Position numbers and translations under genes: made by a program. Positions 22,555 through 30,956 of a DNA stretch of 47,907 nt are shown here, one piece after another. Under the pieces are notes generated by a model. That model was not told where the DNA came from. It did no database searches and saw only the letters and a list, made by a program, of their open reading frames with translations. The DNA lies in contig JALSQD010000027.1 of NCBI GenBank assembly GCA_026985615.1, positions 1 through 47,907 of the forward strand, read 5' to 3'. Numbering within the stretch: position 1 is the stretch's first letter; each line of letters begins with the position of its first letter. Source of the DNA: Thermaceae bacterium (GTDB lineage: Bacteria; Deinococcota; Deinococci; Deinococcales; Marinithermaceae).

Positions 22555-23850
22555 TTACTTGCGCTTCGCGCGTTCGGCCTGGACTTCGTCGAGGATCTTC
22601 TGCACCGCGGGCGCGACCTTGTCGAGCGCGGTCTGAACGTCTTCCTTGCCTTCCCAGACCGGACCCAGGGCTTTGGAGATGAGGTTGAGCGCCTCGCTCC
22701 AACGTTCGAAGGTCTCGGTGGGCACCGCGTCCTTGTTGACGGTGAGGAAGTGCTGCTGGTGGCGTGGCGGCGGCGGCTGGAAGAAGGTCTTGAGGATGGC
22801 GTTGGTGGCGTCGGCGTTCTTGGGGTCGAAGCCGATGGCGGGGATGATCAGGCCGCCCTTGGTGAAGGCCAGGCTACCCTCGGGACCGGCCAGGAACTTG
22901 AGCACCTCCCAGGCCGCGTCCTTGTTGCGGCTCTGGCTCGAGATGGCCCAGCCGGAGCCGTCGATATCCACGATGCTGCCGGCCTTGCCGCGCGGGAAGG
23001 GCACGATGTCCCAGTCGAACTTGGCCTTACTCTTGAGGCTGGGCACGCGCCAGCGGCCGTCTACGATCATGCCGGTCTTGCCGTCGAGGAACATGCTGTA
23101 AGCGCTGCGGTCGGCGGCCTCGGCGGGGGTGGGGGCCACGTGGTGCTTCCAGCGCAGGTCCACGTAGAACTGCAGGCCCTCGACCGAGGCGGGACTGTTG
23201 AGCAGGAACTTGCTGTGGTCGGGGCTGTACCAGCGGCCGCCGTTCGACCAGACCCAGGGTTCCCAGAAGAGGAAGTAGGTGTAGAAACTTACGCCCCACT
23301 GGGTGCGCTTGCCGTTCTCTTCCTTGGTGAGGGCTTTGGCGTAGCGCAGGAAGTCGTCCCAGGTCCAGTTTGGGTCGGGGTCGGGCAGGCCCGCCTCGCG
23401 CAGCATATCGCGGTTGTAATAGACGACGAGGTTGGAGATGTCGCGGGGCAGGGCGTAAAGCTTGCCTTCAAACTTAAAGGCGTCGAGGATGCCTTGGTAG
23501 AAGATGCCGGTGTCGTAGTTGTCCTTCTCGATGAAGGGCTCGAGTGGTGTGGCCACACCCTTGGCAGCCAGCGCCGGGAAGTTGATGTTGTTGGTGAAGA
23601 AGAGGTCCGGCGCCTTACCGGCGGCAAACATTGCCGTCAGCTTGGTCCAGTAGTCCCGCGCCGGGATGTGGAGGAACTCGACCTTGATGTCGGGGTGGGT
23701 GGCCTCGAACTGCTTGAAGAGCTCGTTGTAGAGGGCGATCTCCGATTCGCCACCCCATCCGGCCACGACGACCTTTGTGGTCTTGGCCAGGCCGAGGCCC
23801 AGGCTCAAGACCAACGCCAATGCTCCCAGTGTGAGACTCCATCGCTTCAT
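22555..23850 (-). CDS. sugar ABC transporter solute-binding protein, probably for peptidoglycan sugars
   Basis: A 431-residue periplasmic binding protein of the carbohydrate (family 1) type. A signal peptide covers residues about 1-22. The mature part starts TTKVVVAGWGGESEIALYNELFKQFEATHPDIKV and includes GKAPDLFFTNNINFPALAAKG and LYALPRDISNLVVYYNRDMLREAG, which are usual for the family. Ligand residues cannot be read from sequence. The ATG lies 2 bases after the GH3 stop, and the GGGAGG ribosome site is inside the GH3 gene. Linkage to MurQ, AnmK and an exported NagZ suggests a ligand such as GlcNAc, MurNAc or anhydroMurNAc compounds. Confidence 0.88.
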   Translation of the reverse strand: MKRWSLTLGALALVLSLGLGLAKTTKVVVAGWGGESEIALYNELFKQFEATHPDIKVEFLHIPARDYWTKLTAMFAAGKAPDLFFTNNINFPALAAKGVATPLEPFIEKDNYDTGIFYQGILDAFKFEGKLYALPRDISNLVVYYNRDMLREAGLPDPDPNWTWDDFLRYAKALTKEENGKRTQWGVSFYTYFLFWEPWVWSNGGRWYSPDHSKFLLNSPASVEGLQFYVDLRWKHHVAPTPAEAADRSAYSMFLDGKTGMIVDGRWRVPSLKSKAKFDWDIVPFPRGKAGSIVDIDGSGWAISSQSRNKDAAWEVLKFLAGPEGSLAFTKGGLIIPAIGFDPKNADATNAILKTFFQPPPPRHQQHFLTVNKDAVPTETFERWSEALNLISKALGPVWEGKEDVQTALDKVAPAVQKILDEVQAERAKRK

Positions 23851-23852
23851 GT

Positions 23853-25409
23853 TTACCTCCCTAGACCCGATCCCGCCGGGAAGGGTCCGACCGGGACCGG
23901 AAGTTTGCCGCCTGGGGTATAGACCCCGGCCAGCGCTTCCAACGCGGCGCGTACCTGCGTCGCGCGGTAGCCATAGGTAACCAGGTACCCCGCAGGGGCG
24001 GGATCCAGGTAAGTGTAGTCGTCGGGGTTTCCCAGCGCGACGACGTAGACGGGCTTGCCGGTGTTCACCAGCGCCTGGTAGAGCCAGACCTGCTCCTCGG
24101 GGAGCCGGCCCAGCCAGTGGTAGGTGCCGAGGACGATGCGGTCGAACCTCCCTGCGCGCTCCACCGCCGTGGCGATGTCCTGGCCCGAGGGCACCTCGCC
24201 CACGACCTGGTAGTGTGCCCCGGGTAGGTACTCGGGCGCCAGCTCGGCCAGGCTGGGTTCGGCCCCCCAGCGGGCCGAGATCCGAGGCCCGATCACCAGC
24301 GTGCCTTCTCCGGGGATGGGCAGCTCGCCGCTGAGCCAGGTCACCCCGGCCCGCGCCGCTTCGAGGTTGAGCGCTTCGAGCGCTTCCCAGTCGGGCTCGG
24401 GCGCGGGCGGCTGCACCCGCGCGCGCGCCTGCGCCAGACGGTCGCGGGTGGCCGCGGCCCGCTCGGGGGCGATGCGCCCGCTCGCGAGCGCCTCGTCAAG
24501 GGCGGCGTAGACTTCCGCGGCCGTCTCGCCCCCACGGCCCACCAGCACCAGGTCGGCCCCGGCCAGCACCGCCCGCACCGCCGCCTCGCCGGCGCCCCAG
24601 CGGCTGGAGATGGCGCGCATGCCCATGTCGTCGGTGATGATTAGGTTCTGGTAGCCCATTTCGTCACGTAGCAGTCCGGTGAGGATCTTGTGCGAAAGTG
24701 TGGCCGGGTAGTCGGGGTCGAGCGCGGGGTACAGGATATGTGCGGTCATGATAACCGGCACGTCGGCCTGGACGGCGGCGCGGAAGGGGGCGAGCTCCAC
24801 CCGCTCGATCTCCGCGCGCGGCTTGTCCACGATGGGCAGGCCGGTGTGGGAGTCGGTCTGGGTGTCGCCGTGGCCCGGGAAGTGCTTGGCCGTCCAGAGA
24901 ACTCCGGCCGCCTCGAGTCCGTGGGCGAAAGCGAGGCCGTAGCGGGCCACGGCCTGGGGATCGGCGCCGAAGCTGCGCAGGCCGATGATAGGGTTCCCCG
25001 GGTTGACGTTGACGTCGAGCACCGGCGCCAGGTCCACGTTCGCCCCCAGGTAGGCGATCTCCTGGCCAATGGCGTTGCCCACCGTGCGCACCAGGTCGGC
25101 GTTGCCGCTCGCGGCCAGCGCCATGGCCGAGGGGAAGCGGGGCACGCCGGGGGCGCGGTAGGTGTAGAAGGGACCGCCTTCCTGATCGATGAAGACGAGC
25201 AGGTCGGGGTAGCGCGTGCGCAGCGTGCGCACGAGCCCCACCGGGTCGTCCGCCAGGTTCGAGGGGAAGAGGATTACTCCAGCGGGGTGGTAGCGCTCGA
25301 TGAGCGCGTCGGGTGGCTCGGTGCCGGAAAACGAGAGCACCATGAAGTCGCCGGCGCCGGCCAGGGCCAATCCCAGTGCGAGTAGGAGCGAAGTGGCAAG
25401 GCGTTTCAT
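23853..25409 (-). CDS. exported beta-N-acetylhexosaminidase, GH3 (NagZ-like)
   Basis: A 518-residue glycoside hydrolase family 3 enzyme with a signal peptide (residues about 1-20), so it acts outside the cytoplasm. NagZ features are FIDQEGGP, NVDLAPVLDVN and the signature KHFPGHGDTQTDSHTGLP, whose histidine is the unusual acid/base of this group. IITDDMGMRAI carries the nucleophile aspartate. A C-terminal domain of about 170 residues follows. The expected reaction is release of GlcNAc from GlcNAc-(anhydro)MurNAc or muropeptides. Its ATG overlaps the murQ stop by 4 bases. A second GH3 enzyme without a signal peptide is encoded at 41908. Confidence 0.92.
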   Translation of the reverse strand: MKRLATSLLLALGLALAGAGDFMVLSFSGTEPPDALIERYHPAGVILFPSNLADDPVGLVRTLRTRYPDLLVFIDQEGGPFYTYRAPGVPRFPSAMALAASGNADLVRTVGNAIGQEIAYLGANVDLAPVLDVNVNPGNPIIGLRSFGADPQAVARYGLAFAHGLEAAGVLWTAKHFPGHGDTQTDSHTGLPIVDKPRAEIERVELAPFRAAVQADVPVIMTAHILYPALDPDYPATLSHKILTGLLRDEMGYQNLIITDDMGMRAISSRWGAGEAAVRAVLAGADLVLVGRGGETAAEVYAALDEALASGRIAPERAAATRDRLAQARARVQPPAPEPDWEALEALNLEAARAGVTWLSGELPIPGEGTLVIGPRISARWGAEPSLAELAPEYLPGAHYQVVGEVPSGQDIATAVERAGRFDRIVLGTYHWLGRLPEEQVWLYQALVNTGKPVYVVALGNPDDYTYLDPAPAGYLVTYGYRATQVRAALEALAGVYTPGGKLPVPVGPFPAGSGLGR

Positions 25410-26281
25410 CCGATCACCTCCCGCAGGTTGCCCTTTGCGGCCTGGAGGGCGGCCCGGGCCTCGTCGGGGTCGCGGCCCTTGAGGAGCAGCACCGCCAGGC
25501 GGGGGTCGCCACCCGCGGCCTCGAGCGCCCGTTCGGCTTCATCCAACGGGCAGCTGCTGATCTTGGCCACGATGCCTGCGGCCCGGCGGGCGAGCTTGGC
25601 GTTGCTGGCCTGCACGCCCACCATCAGGTTCGAGTAGACCCGCCCCAGGCGGACCATAAGCAGGGTGGAGAAGAGGTTGAGCGCCACCTTTTGGGCGGTA
25701 CCGGCGGCTAGGCGGGTGGAACCAGCGATGACCTCAGGGCCGGTCTCGAGCAGCACGCCTACCTCTGCTGCTGCCAGCAAGGGGGTGTCCGGGTTGTTGG
25801 CCAGGCCCACGGTGAAGGCCCCGCGCTCGCGCGCGGCCTCCAGCGCGGCCACGGTGAAGGGGGTGCGGCCGCTCGCGGCCACGCCCACGAAGACGTCGTC
25901 CGGGCCCACGCCCGCCTCGGCCACGCGGCGGTGTCCCGCCTCGGCCTCGTCCTCGGCCGCCTCGGCCGAGCGCACCAGCGCTCCCTCGCCCCCGGCGAGG
26001 AGGTAATGCAGGCGTTCGTGGGGCCAGCCGAAGGTGGGCGCGAGCTCCACCGCGTCGAGGACGGCGAGCCGGCCCGAGGTGCCCGCGCCGGCGTAGACGA
26101 GCCGACCGGAGCCTTCGCGCAGGCGCGCGGCGGCGCCCTCGGCGGCGCGCTCGAGCGGTCCCAGCGCCGCGCGCACCGCCGCGAGGGCGGAGAAGTTGCG
26201 CTCGAGCAGCGCCTCCAGAATTTCCGAGCTGGGCCAGGTGTCGAGGCTGCGGTAGCGCAGGGCGACGTCTTCGGTGGTCAT
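25406..26281 (-). CDS. murQ: N-acetylmuramic acid 6-phosphate etherase
   Basis: A 291-residue SIS-domain enzyme that cleaves the lactyl ether of MurNAc-6-phosphate to give GlcNAc-6-phosphate and lactate. The signature VYAGAGTSGRLAVLDAVELAPTFG holds the catalytic-acid glutamate (Glu79, matching Glu83 of the E. coli enzyme), and Glu110 fits the second catalytic glutamate. AASGRTPF and GSTRLAAGTAQKVALNLFST are sugar-phosphate binding motifs of the family. A UBA-like C-terminal helical region ends the protein. ATG 26281 overlaps the upstream hydrolase stop by 4 bases; a longer frame upstream overlaps that hydrolase and is rejected. Confidence 0.95.
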   Translation of the reverse strand: MTTEDVALRYRSLDTWPSSEILEALLERNFSALAAVRAALGPLERAAEGAAARLREGSGRLVYAGAGTSGRLAVLDAVELAPTFGWPHERLHYLLAGGEGALVRSAEAAEDEAEAGHRRVAEAGVGPDDVFVGVAASGRTPFTVAALEAARERGAFTVGLANNPDTPLLAAAEVGVLLETGPEVIAGSTRLAAGTAQKVALNLFSTLLMVRLGRVYSNLMVGVQASNAKLARRAAGIVAKISSCPLDEAERALEAAGGDPRLAVLLLKGRDPDEARAALQAAKGNLREVIG

Positions 26282-27315
26282 GGCTTCCTCCACTCGGCCG
26301 CGAGCGCGTCTGCCACGCGGCGGCGCAGCTCGGGCAGGGGGTTTTCGCGGTGGCGGCTGGGATGGACGCGGTTCGTGAGCAGCGCCCAGGCGTAGCCGCG
26401 CTCGGGGTCGATCCAGACTCCGGTTCCTGTGAAGCCGGTGTGGCCGTAGGCCGCGGGGCTGGTGAGGCGGCCGCCCGACCAACCGGGGTGGCGGCGCACC
26501 CAGCCGAGCAGGCGCTCCTCGCTCTGCGGCTCGCGCACGGCCGCGTGGGCCGCGGGGGAGAGCTCGGTTTCGGTGAGCCAGGCGTGGGCGCGGTCGAGCA
26601 CCCCATCCAGGGTGCCGAACAGCCCCGCGTGGCCGGCCGCGCCGCCCAGGGCGTGGGCGTTTTCGTCGTGTACCTCGCCCACCAGCACGCGGCCGCGCCA
26701 GGGACAGCGCTCGGTGGCTGCGGTGCGGACGGGGTCGGGTTGGAAGGTGAGGCCCGCGGGTAGCTCGAAGGCCTTCAGTTCGAGTTCACGCAGCCGCTCC
26801 AGCAGGATGCCCAGCAACATGAAGCCGACGTCGGAGTACACCGGTCTTCCTAGCTGCCAGTGCTCTTGCAGCAGCCGCGCCTTCAGGGTGGCTGCATCGC
26901 AGCCCCAGGTGTAGAGGGGAACCCAGGCGGGCAGGCCCGCCTGGTGGGCCAGCAGCTGGCGGATGGTCACCCGCCCCAACGCCGGGTCTTCTTGCAGCCA
27001 GCCGGCTTCGGGAAGATGCTGCTTGAGCGGATCGTCGAGGTCGACCCGGCCTTCTTCCACCAGCTTCATAACCTCTGGCAGGGTGAAGAGCACCTTGGTC
27101 AGGCTGGCAAGGTCGAACCAGGTACCCGCTTCTAGTGGGCGCGCCTCGGGTTCAAGCTGGGCCTGGCCCAGATGCAGCGTTGCGCGCTCGCCGCTCGCAC
27201 TCACCACGCCCAGCGCCGCACCCGGAACCCGGCCCGCCATGACGGCCTCCCGCAAAAGCGGTGCGGCGGCGGTAAGCATGCGGTCCAGGGTGGCTTTGTC
27301 GGGAGCGGCTGTCAT
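26278..27315 (-). CDS. serine hydrolase, beta-lactamase/class C PBP fold
   Basis: A 345-residue protein with the three motifs of the serine beta-lactamase/PBP-like family: SLTK (Ser71-Lys74), YSD (160-162) in place of YxN, and HTG (292-294) in place of KTG. There is no evident signal peptide, so a cytoplasmic role is likely. Relatives include esterases and D-aminopeptidase or carboxypeptidase-like proteins. As first gene of the murQ-nagZ-importer operon it may cleave a peptide, ester or amide on incoming muropeptide fragments. It is preceded on the minus strand by TTGCCC (27349-27354), 17 bases and TATACT (27326-27331), leaving a leader of only about 3 bases. Confidence 0.85.
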   Translation of the reverse strand: MTAAPDKATLDRMLTAAAPLLREAVMAGRVPGAALGVVSASGERATLHLGQAQLEPEARPLEAGTWFDLASLTKVLFTLPEVMKLVEEGRVDLDDPLKQHLPEAGWLQEDPALGRVTIRQLLAHQAGLPAWVPLYTWGCDAATLKARLLQEHWQLGRPVYSDVGFMLLGILLERLRELELKAFELPAGLTFQPDPVRTAATERCPWRGRVLVGEVHDENAHALGGAAGHAGLFGTLDGVLDRAHAWLTETELSPAAHAAVREPQSEERLLGWVRRHPGWSGGRLTSPAAYGHTGFTGTGVWIDPERGYAWALLTNRVHPSRHRENPLPELRRRVADALAAEWRKP

Positions 27316-27325
27316 CTTTGGGCGA

Positions 27326-27380
27326 AGTATACCGCGTCGGTAGGAGGGGGGCAAGGTAAATGGTACTGGAGTGGTATACT
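27326..27380. promoter_or_regulatory. divergent promoters of the muropeptide locus
   Basis: Minus strand: -35 TTGCCC (27349-27354), 17-base spacer, -10 TATACT (27326-27331). Plus strand: -10 TATACT (27375-27380), 7 bases before the gntR ATG, implying a leaderless message. Each -10 is part of a GGTATAC sequence, 47 bases apart. The short gap and a GntR/UTRA gene suggest that the regulator controls both directions. Confidence 0.7.
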
Positions 27381-27387
27381 CCGGGGG

Positions 27388-28146
27388 ATGCGGACGTCCC
27401 CCCGAATCCACGAGGTGTGGCAACGGTTGCAGCTTGACGAGGGTGGGCAAACCCCGCTCTACCAGCAGCTGCGCGAGCACGTTTTGCGGATGATCCGGTC
27501 GGGCCAGCTCGAGCCCGGCGGGGCGCTCCCCGCCGAGCGGGTGCTGGCCGAGATCCTGGGCGTCTCGCGCCTCACCGTGCGCAAGGCCTTCGACAGTCTG
27601 GTGGCCGAGGGCGTGCTCGTGCGCCGTCAGGGCTCGGGCACCTTCGTGGCCCGGCGTTTCGAGCAGCCGCTTTCTTTTCTTAGCGGATTCAGCCAGGACA
27701 TGCGCGCCCGCGGGATGGAGCCAGGCTCTAAGCAGGTGCGGCGAGGCCTCGGCCAGGCCACCCCCGAGGAGGCCATGGCGCTCTCGCTCTCGCCGGGCGA
27801 GGCGGTGGCGCGCATCTGCCGCGTGCGCACCGCCGACGACCTGCCCATGGCCATCGAGTGCGCGGTGCTGCCGGCAGAGTTCGTGCCCGATCCCGAGGGC
27901 GTGAGCGACTCGCTCTACGCCTACCTCAAGGCCCGCGGCTTGCGGCCGGTGCGGGCGCTGCAGCGCCTGCGCGCGGTGGCCGCACCCGAGGAGGAGGCGC
28001 GCCAGCTGGGCATCGCCCCTGGAGACCCGGTGCTCTATATCCAGCGCGTCAGCTTTTTGCCGGGCGGGCGGCCGCTTGAGTTCACCCGCAGCCATTACCG
28101 CGGCGACCGCTACGATTTTGTCGCTGAGCTAAGGGCTGAGCCATGA
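27388..28146 (+). CDS. GntR/HutC (UTRA) family transcriptional regulator
   Basis: A 252-residue regulator. The N-terminal winged helix has PLYQQLREHVLRMIRSGQLEPGGALPAERVLAEILGVSRLTVRKAFDSLVAEGVLVRRQGSGTFV split over its helices. The C-terminal UTRA effector domain contains FSQDMRARGMEPGS and PLEFTRSHYRGDRYDFVAEL, as in NagR/DasR-like proteins that sense amino-sugar phosphates. ATG 27388 follows TATACT by 7 bases with no Shine-Dalgarno site, so translation is probably leaderless. It is divergent from the serine hydrolase-murQ operon and overlaps anmK by 4 bases. The effector is probably GlcNAc-6-phosphate, MurNAc-6-phosphate or a relative. Confidence 0.92.
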   Translation: MRTSPRIHEVWQRLQLDEGGQTPLYQQLREHVLRMIRSGQLEPGGALPAERVLAEILGVSRLTVRKAFDSLVAEGVLVRRQGSGTFVARRFEQPLSFLSGFSQDMRARGMEPGSKQVRRGLGQATPEEAMALSLSPGEAVARICRVRTADDLPMAIECAVLPAEFVPDPEGVSDSLYAYLKARGLRPVRALQRLRAVAAPEEEARQLGIAPGDPVLYIQRVSFLPGGRPLEFTRSHYRGDRYDFVAELRAEP

Positions 28147-29231
28147 AGGTTTTGGGTCTGATGAGCGGCACCAGCGCCGACGGGGTAGACCTGGTGCTGG
28201 TGCGGCTCGAGAGACAGCCGCCCCGGCTGCGCTGGGAGCTGCTGGAGCGCCGGAGCGCCCCCTACCCCGAGGGGCTCTTCGCTCGGGTGCGCCAAGCCCA
28301 GCAGAACCGGGTGCTGGGGCCGCGTGACCTGGCGCACCTGCACCACGACCTCGGCCGCTTCTACGCCGAGCTGGCCGCGCCCTTCCGCGGCCGCGCCGAG
28401 CTGGCCGCGCTCGCGGGGCAGACCGTCTGGCACGAGCCGCCCGGCGTCACCTGGCAGCTGGGCGAGCCCAGCTGGCTGGCCGAGGCGCTGGCGGCGCCGG
28501 TGGTGCACGACTTCCGCCCCGCCGACTTGGCCGCCGGTGGCGAGGGCGCGCCACTCGTGCCCTACCCCGACCTGCTCCTATATGGCGAGGCGGGGGTGCG
28601 CCGCAGCATCCACAACCTCGGGGGCATCTCGAACCTCACTTACCTTCCCGGCCGCGACGCTGTGGGGGTGCTCGCCTTCGACACCGGTCCCGGAAACTGC
28701 CTGATCGACGAGGCAGCGGCGCGCATGGGCGAGCGCTACGACGCCGGCGGCCAGATTGCCGCTGAGGGAAAGGTGGACGAGGAGCTGGTGGAGGTCTGGT
28801 TCAACCACGCCTACCTGCGTCGCCCCCCGCCCAAGTCGACCGGGCGCGAGGTCTGGCGGCTCGAGCACCTGGCCTTCGCGGACCGCCTCGAGGGCGCCGA
28901 CCTGGTGGCCACGGTTACTGCCTTCACCGTGCGTACCATCGTGGCCGCCTACCGCGACTTCGTCTTGCCCCGCGGGCTCGACGAGGTCTGGGTCGCGGGT
29001 GGCGGTGCCAAGAACCGTACCCTCATGTCCGGTATCCGTTCCGGCTTGGGGGTGCCCGTGCGCACCTTCGACGAGGTGGGACACGACCCCATGGCGCGCG
29101 AGGCGCTGGCCTTCGCGGTTCTCGGTTACCTGCGCTGGCTGGAGCTGCCCAACGTGCTGCCCCACACCACCGGCGCGCGCCGCGCCGCGGTGGCGGGGCG
29201 GGTGACGTTGCCGGCGGTGGGCGGTACGTAG
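28143..29231 (+). CDS. anmK: anhydro-N-acetylmuramic acid kinase
   Basis: A 362-residue sugar kinase of the hexokinase/actin superfamily. AnmK opens the 1,6-anhydro ring of anhydroMurNAc and phosphorylates it to MurNAc-6-phosphate, the substrate of MurQ. Family motifs are GLMSGTSADGVD at the N-terminus, AGQTVWHEPP, NLGGISNLTYLP, AFDTGPGNCLIDE and EVWVAGGGAKNRTLM. Its ATG overlaps the gntR stop by 4 bases (ATGA). The regulator, AnmK, MurQ and NagZ together make a full salvage route from GlcNAc-anhydroMurNAc to GlcNAc-6-phosphate. Confidence 0.95.
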   Translation: MKVLGLMSGTSADGVDLVLVRLERQPPRLRWELLERRSAPYPEGLFARVRQAQQNRVLGPRDLAHLHHDLGRFYAELAAPFRGRAELAALAGQTVWHEPPGVTWQLGEPSWLAEALAAPVVHDFRPADLAAGGEGAPLVPYPDLLLYGEAGVRRSIHNLGGISNLTYLPGRDAVGVLAFDTGPGNCLIDEAAARMGERYDAGGQIAAEGKVDEELVEVWFNHAYLRRPPPKSTGREVWRLEHLAFADRLEGADLVATVTAFTVRTIVAAYRDFVLPRGLDEVWVAGGGAKNRTLMSGIRSGLGVPVRTFDEVGHDPMAREALAFAVLGYLRWLELPNVLPHTTGARRAAVAGRVTLPAVGGT

Positions 29232-29469
29232 TACGTGGTGCGTAATGCGTGGTATTGAACCTACGGCAGCCGCGGGGTTTGCAACTAGCTTCAAACAACG
29301 GTACGTCAAAAGCAGCGCGTTCCCGTCGGGCCGGGGCCTTATCCGGCGTTAGCCCTTGGGAAGCAGGCGCCCGCGCTGCGTGAAAAAGCCAGGATTGCAA
29401 TGCCATTGATAGGCCCACCACCGGCCGCGCGCTACGAACCAGGTGCGGTGAACCAGTTACCATATCCCC
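29223..29469. repeat. repeat tract and intergenic region before cobT
   Basis: 29223-29254 is a TACGTAGTACGTGGTGCGT-like tract similar to that at 304-350. It starts inside the anmK stop codon. The rest shows a second CGGTACGT copy near 29299 but no gene or clear terminator. A -10-like TACCAT (29458-29463) lies 6 bases before the cobT ATG. Confidence 0.45.
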
Positions 29470-30519
29470 ATGGCAACCGTTGCTCCCATTGATTACGAAC
29501 TTCTCGAACGCGCCCGCGCCCGTCAGGACCGCCTCACCAAGCCCCCCGGCTCCCTGGGGCGGCTCGAGGAGCTGGGCGTGCGCCTCGCGGCCATCCAGCG
29601 CAGCGAGCGGCCCAGGCTGGGACCGGGCGCGGTGGTGGTGGCCGCCGCCGACCACGGCGTGACCGCTGAGGGCGTCTCGGCCTACCCCGCCGAGGTGACC
29701 CCGCAGATGGTGCTGAACTTCCTGGCTGGCGGGGCGGCCATCAACCAGATCGCCCGCACCGCCGAAGCCGAGGTCTACGTCCTCGACGTGGGGGTAAACG
29801 GCCCCGAGTTCCCGGCGCACGAACGCCTTATTTCGGCGCGGGTGCGCGCGGGTACGGGCAACATTGCCCACGAGCCCGCGATGAGCCCCGCTGAGGCGAT
29901 GGCCGCGCTGCATGCGGGGGAGAACGCCGCCCGCCGAGCGATTAGCGAGGGGGCCACCCTCCTGGCCGCCGGCGACATGGGCATCGGCAACACCACGGCC
30001 GCCGCCGCCCTCACCGCCGCACTCCTGGGCCTTGCGGCCGCCGAGGTTACGGGCCGCGGCACCGGCGTGGACGACGCGGCCTACGCCCGCAAGGTGGCGG
30101 TGGTGGAACGGGCGCTCGAGCGCGCCACCGCCGAGCTTGGCGACTTGGTTAAGGCCGACCCCCTCGAGGTCGCCGCCCAGCTGGGCGGGCTCGAGATCGT
30201 CGCGGCCGCCGGCGTCTTCCTGGCCGCGGCCGCCGCGGGCCTGCCCGTCGTCACCGACGGGTTCCCCGTCACCGCGGGGGCGCTGCTCGCCGTGCGGCTC
30301 GAGCCCAACCTGAAGGGCTACCTCTTCGCCGGTCATTGCTCGGTGGAGCCGGGGCACGCACGGCAGCTGGAGGCGTTGGGGCTCGAGCCGGTGCTCGATC
30401 TGGGCCTGCGCCTGGGCGAGGGCACCGGCGCGGTCCTTTCCTTCCCCATCCTGCGCGCCGCCGCCGAGGTGCTCGCGGGCATGGCCACCTTCGACGAGGC
30501 CGGGGTGAGCGAGGGCTAA
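29470..30519 (+). CDS. cobT: nicotinate-nucleotide-dimethylbenzimidazole phosphoribosyltransferase
   Basis: A 349-residue enzyme that makes alpha-ribazole-5'-phosphate, the lower-ligand nucleotide of cobalamin. Motifs seen are ARQDRLTKPPGSLGRLEELGVRLAAIQ near the N-terminus, VVAAADHGVTAEGVSAYP, the nicotinate-nucleotide site region GDMGIGNTTAAAAL, and the C-terminal TFDEAGV with the catalytic glutamate. No Shine-Dalgarno site precedes ATG 29470, and TACCAT sits 6 bases upstream, so the message looks leaderless. It is separate from the main B12 operon and shows no riboswitch of its own. Its stop overlaps the end of the converging vapC-like gene. Confidence 0.94.
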   Translation: MATVAPIDYELLERARARQDRLTKPPGSLGRLEELGVRLAAIQRSERPRLGPGAVVVAAADHGVTAEGVSAYPAEVTPQMVLNFLAGGAAINQIARTAEAEVYVLDVGVNGPEFPAHERLISARVRAGTGNIAHEPAMSPAEAMAALHAGENAARRAISEGATLLAAGDMGIGNTTAAAALTAALLGLAAAEVTGRGTGVDDAAYARKVAVVERALERATAELGDLVKADPLEVAAQLGGLEIVAAAGVFLAAAAAGLPVVTDGFPVTAGALLAVRLEPNLKGYLFAGHCSVEPGHARQLEALGLEPVLDLGLRLGEGTGAVLSFPILRAAAEVLAGMATFDEAGVSEG

Positions 30520-30956
30520 GGAACAAGGACTTTAAGTTCCGGGAAGTACTGTGTGAAGAAGTGCCGGTCCAGCGTAGCCAAAGTTGCAGCGTAACCGGTA
30601 CCGGGCGCAAGCACGGCGTGCGCGCCTATTAGAAAATCCGTAAGGATGCGGCGTGGCACGTCGCCGCCGGATCGTTTGCGGTTGGCCCGGTAGCTGGCGA
30701 ACCGTTCAGCAGCGAGCTCCCATAGCGCCGGCGTGTCCATCGCCGCAAAACTCGGACGGATACGCCATTCCTTCAGGAACGCCAGCACCGCTTCGCTGCC
30801 CATCCCGACCGAGACCTCGGCATAGACCGGCGGGCTCAGGGAGAGAGGATTGCGCGAGACGCTTTGCATGAACGCGACGGTTCGTTCGTGATGCAGATCT
30901 TGTGGATCGACGGTGGCGATGAGAATGTTGGTGTCGAGGAAGACGACCTCAACCAT
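30516..30956 (-). CDS. PIN-domain toxin (VapC type)
   Basis: A 146-residue PIN-domain protein, a predicted Mg-dependent endoribonuclease. Acidic active-site residues are visible: Asp in VFLDTNILIA, Glu in VYAEVSVG, Asp in LTDFLIGAHA and Asp in TLDRHFF. ATG 30956 gives an 8-base overlap with the upstream AbrB-like gene; a start at 30962 is also possible. The 3' end overlaps the converging cobT by 4 bases. With the antitoxin-like partner it forms a type II toxin-antitoxin module set between two cobalamin genes. Confidence 0.88.
   Translation of the reverse strand: MVEVVFLDTNILIATVDPQDLHHERTVAFMQSVSRNPLSLSPPVYAEVSVGMGSEAVLAFLKEWRIRPSFAAMDTPALWELAAERFASYRANRKRSGGDVPRRILTDFLIGAHAVLAPGTGYAATLATLDRHFFTQYFPELKVLVP

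Noticed and set aside
27316..28095. 605-residue version of the serine hydrolase starting inside gntR
   Set aside because: The added part is antisense to the regulator and precedes the mapped-looking promoter.
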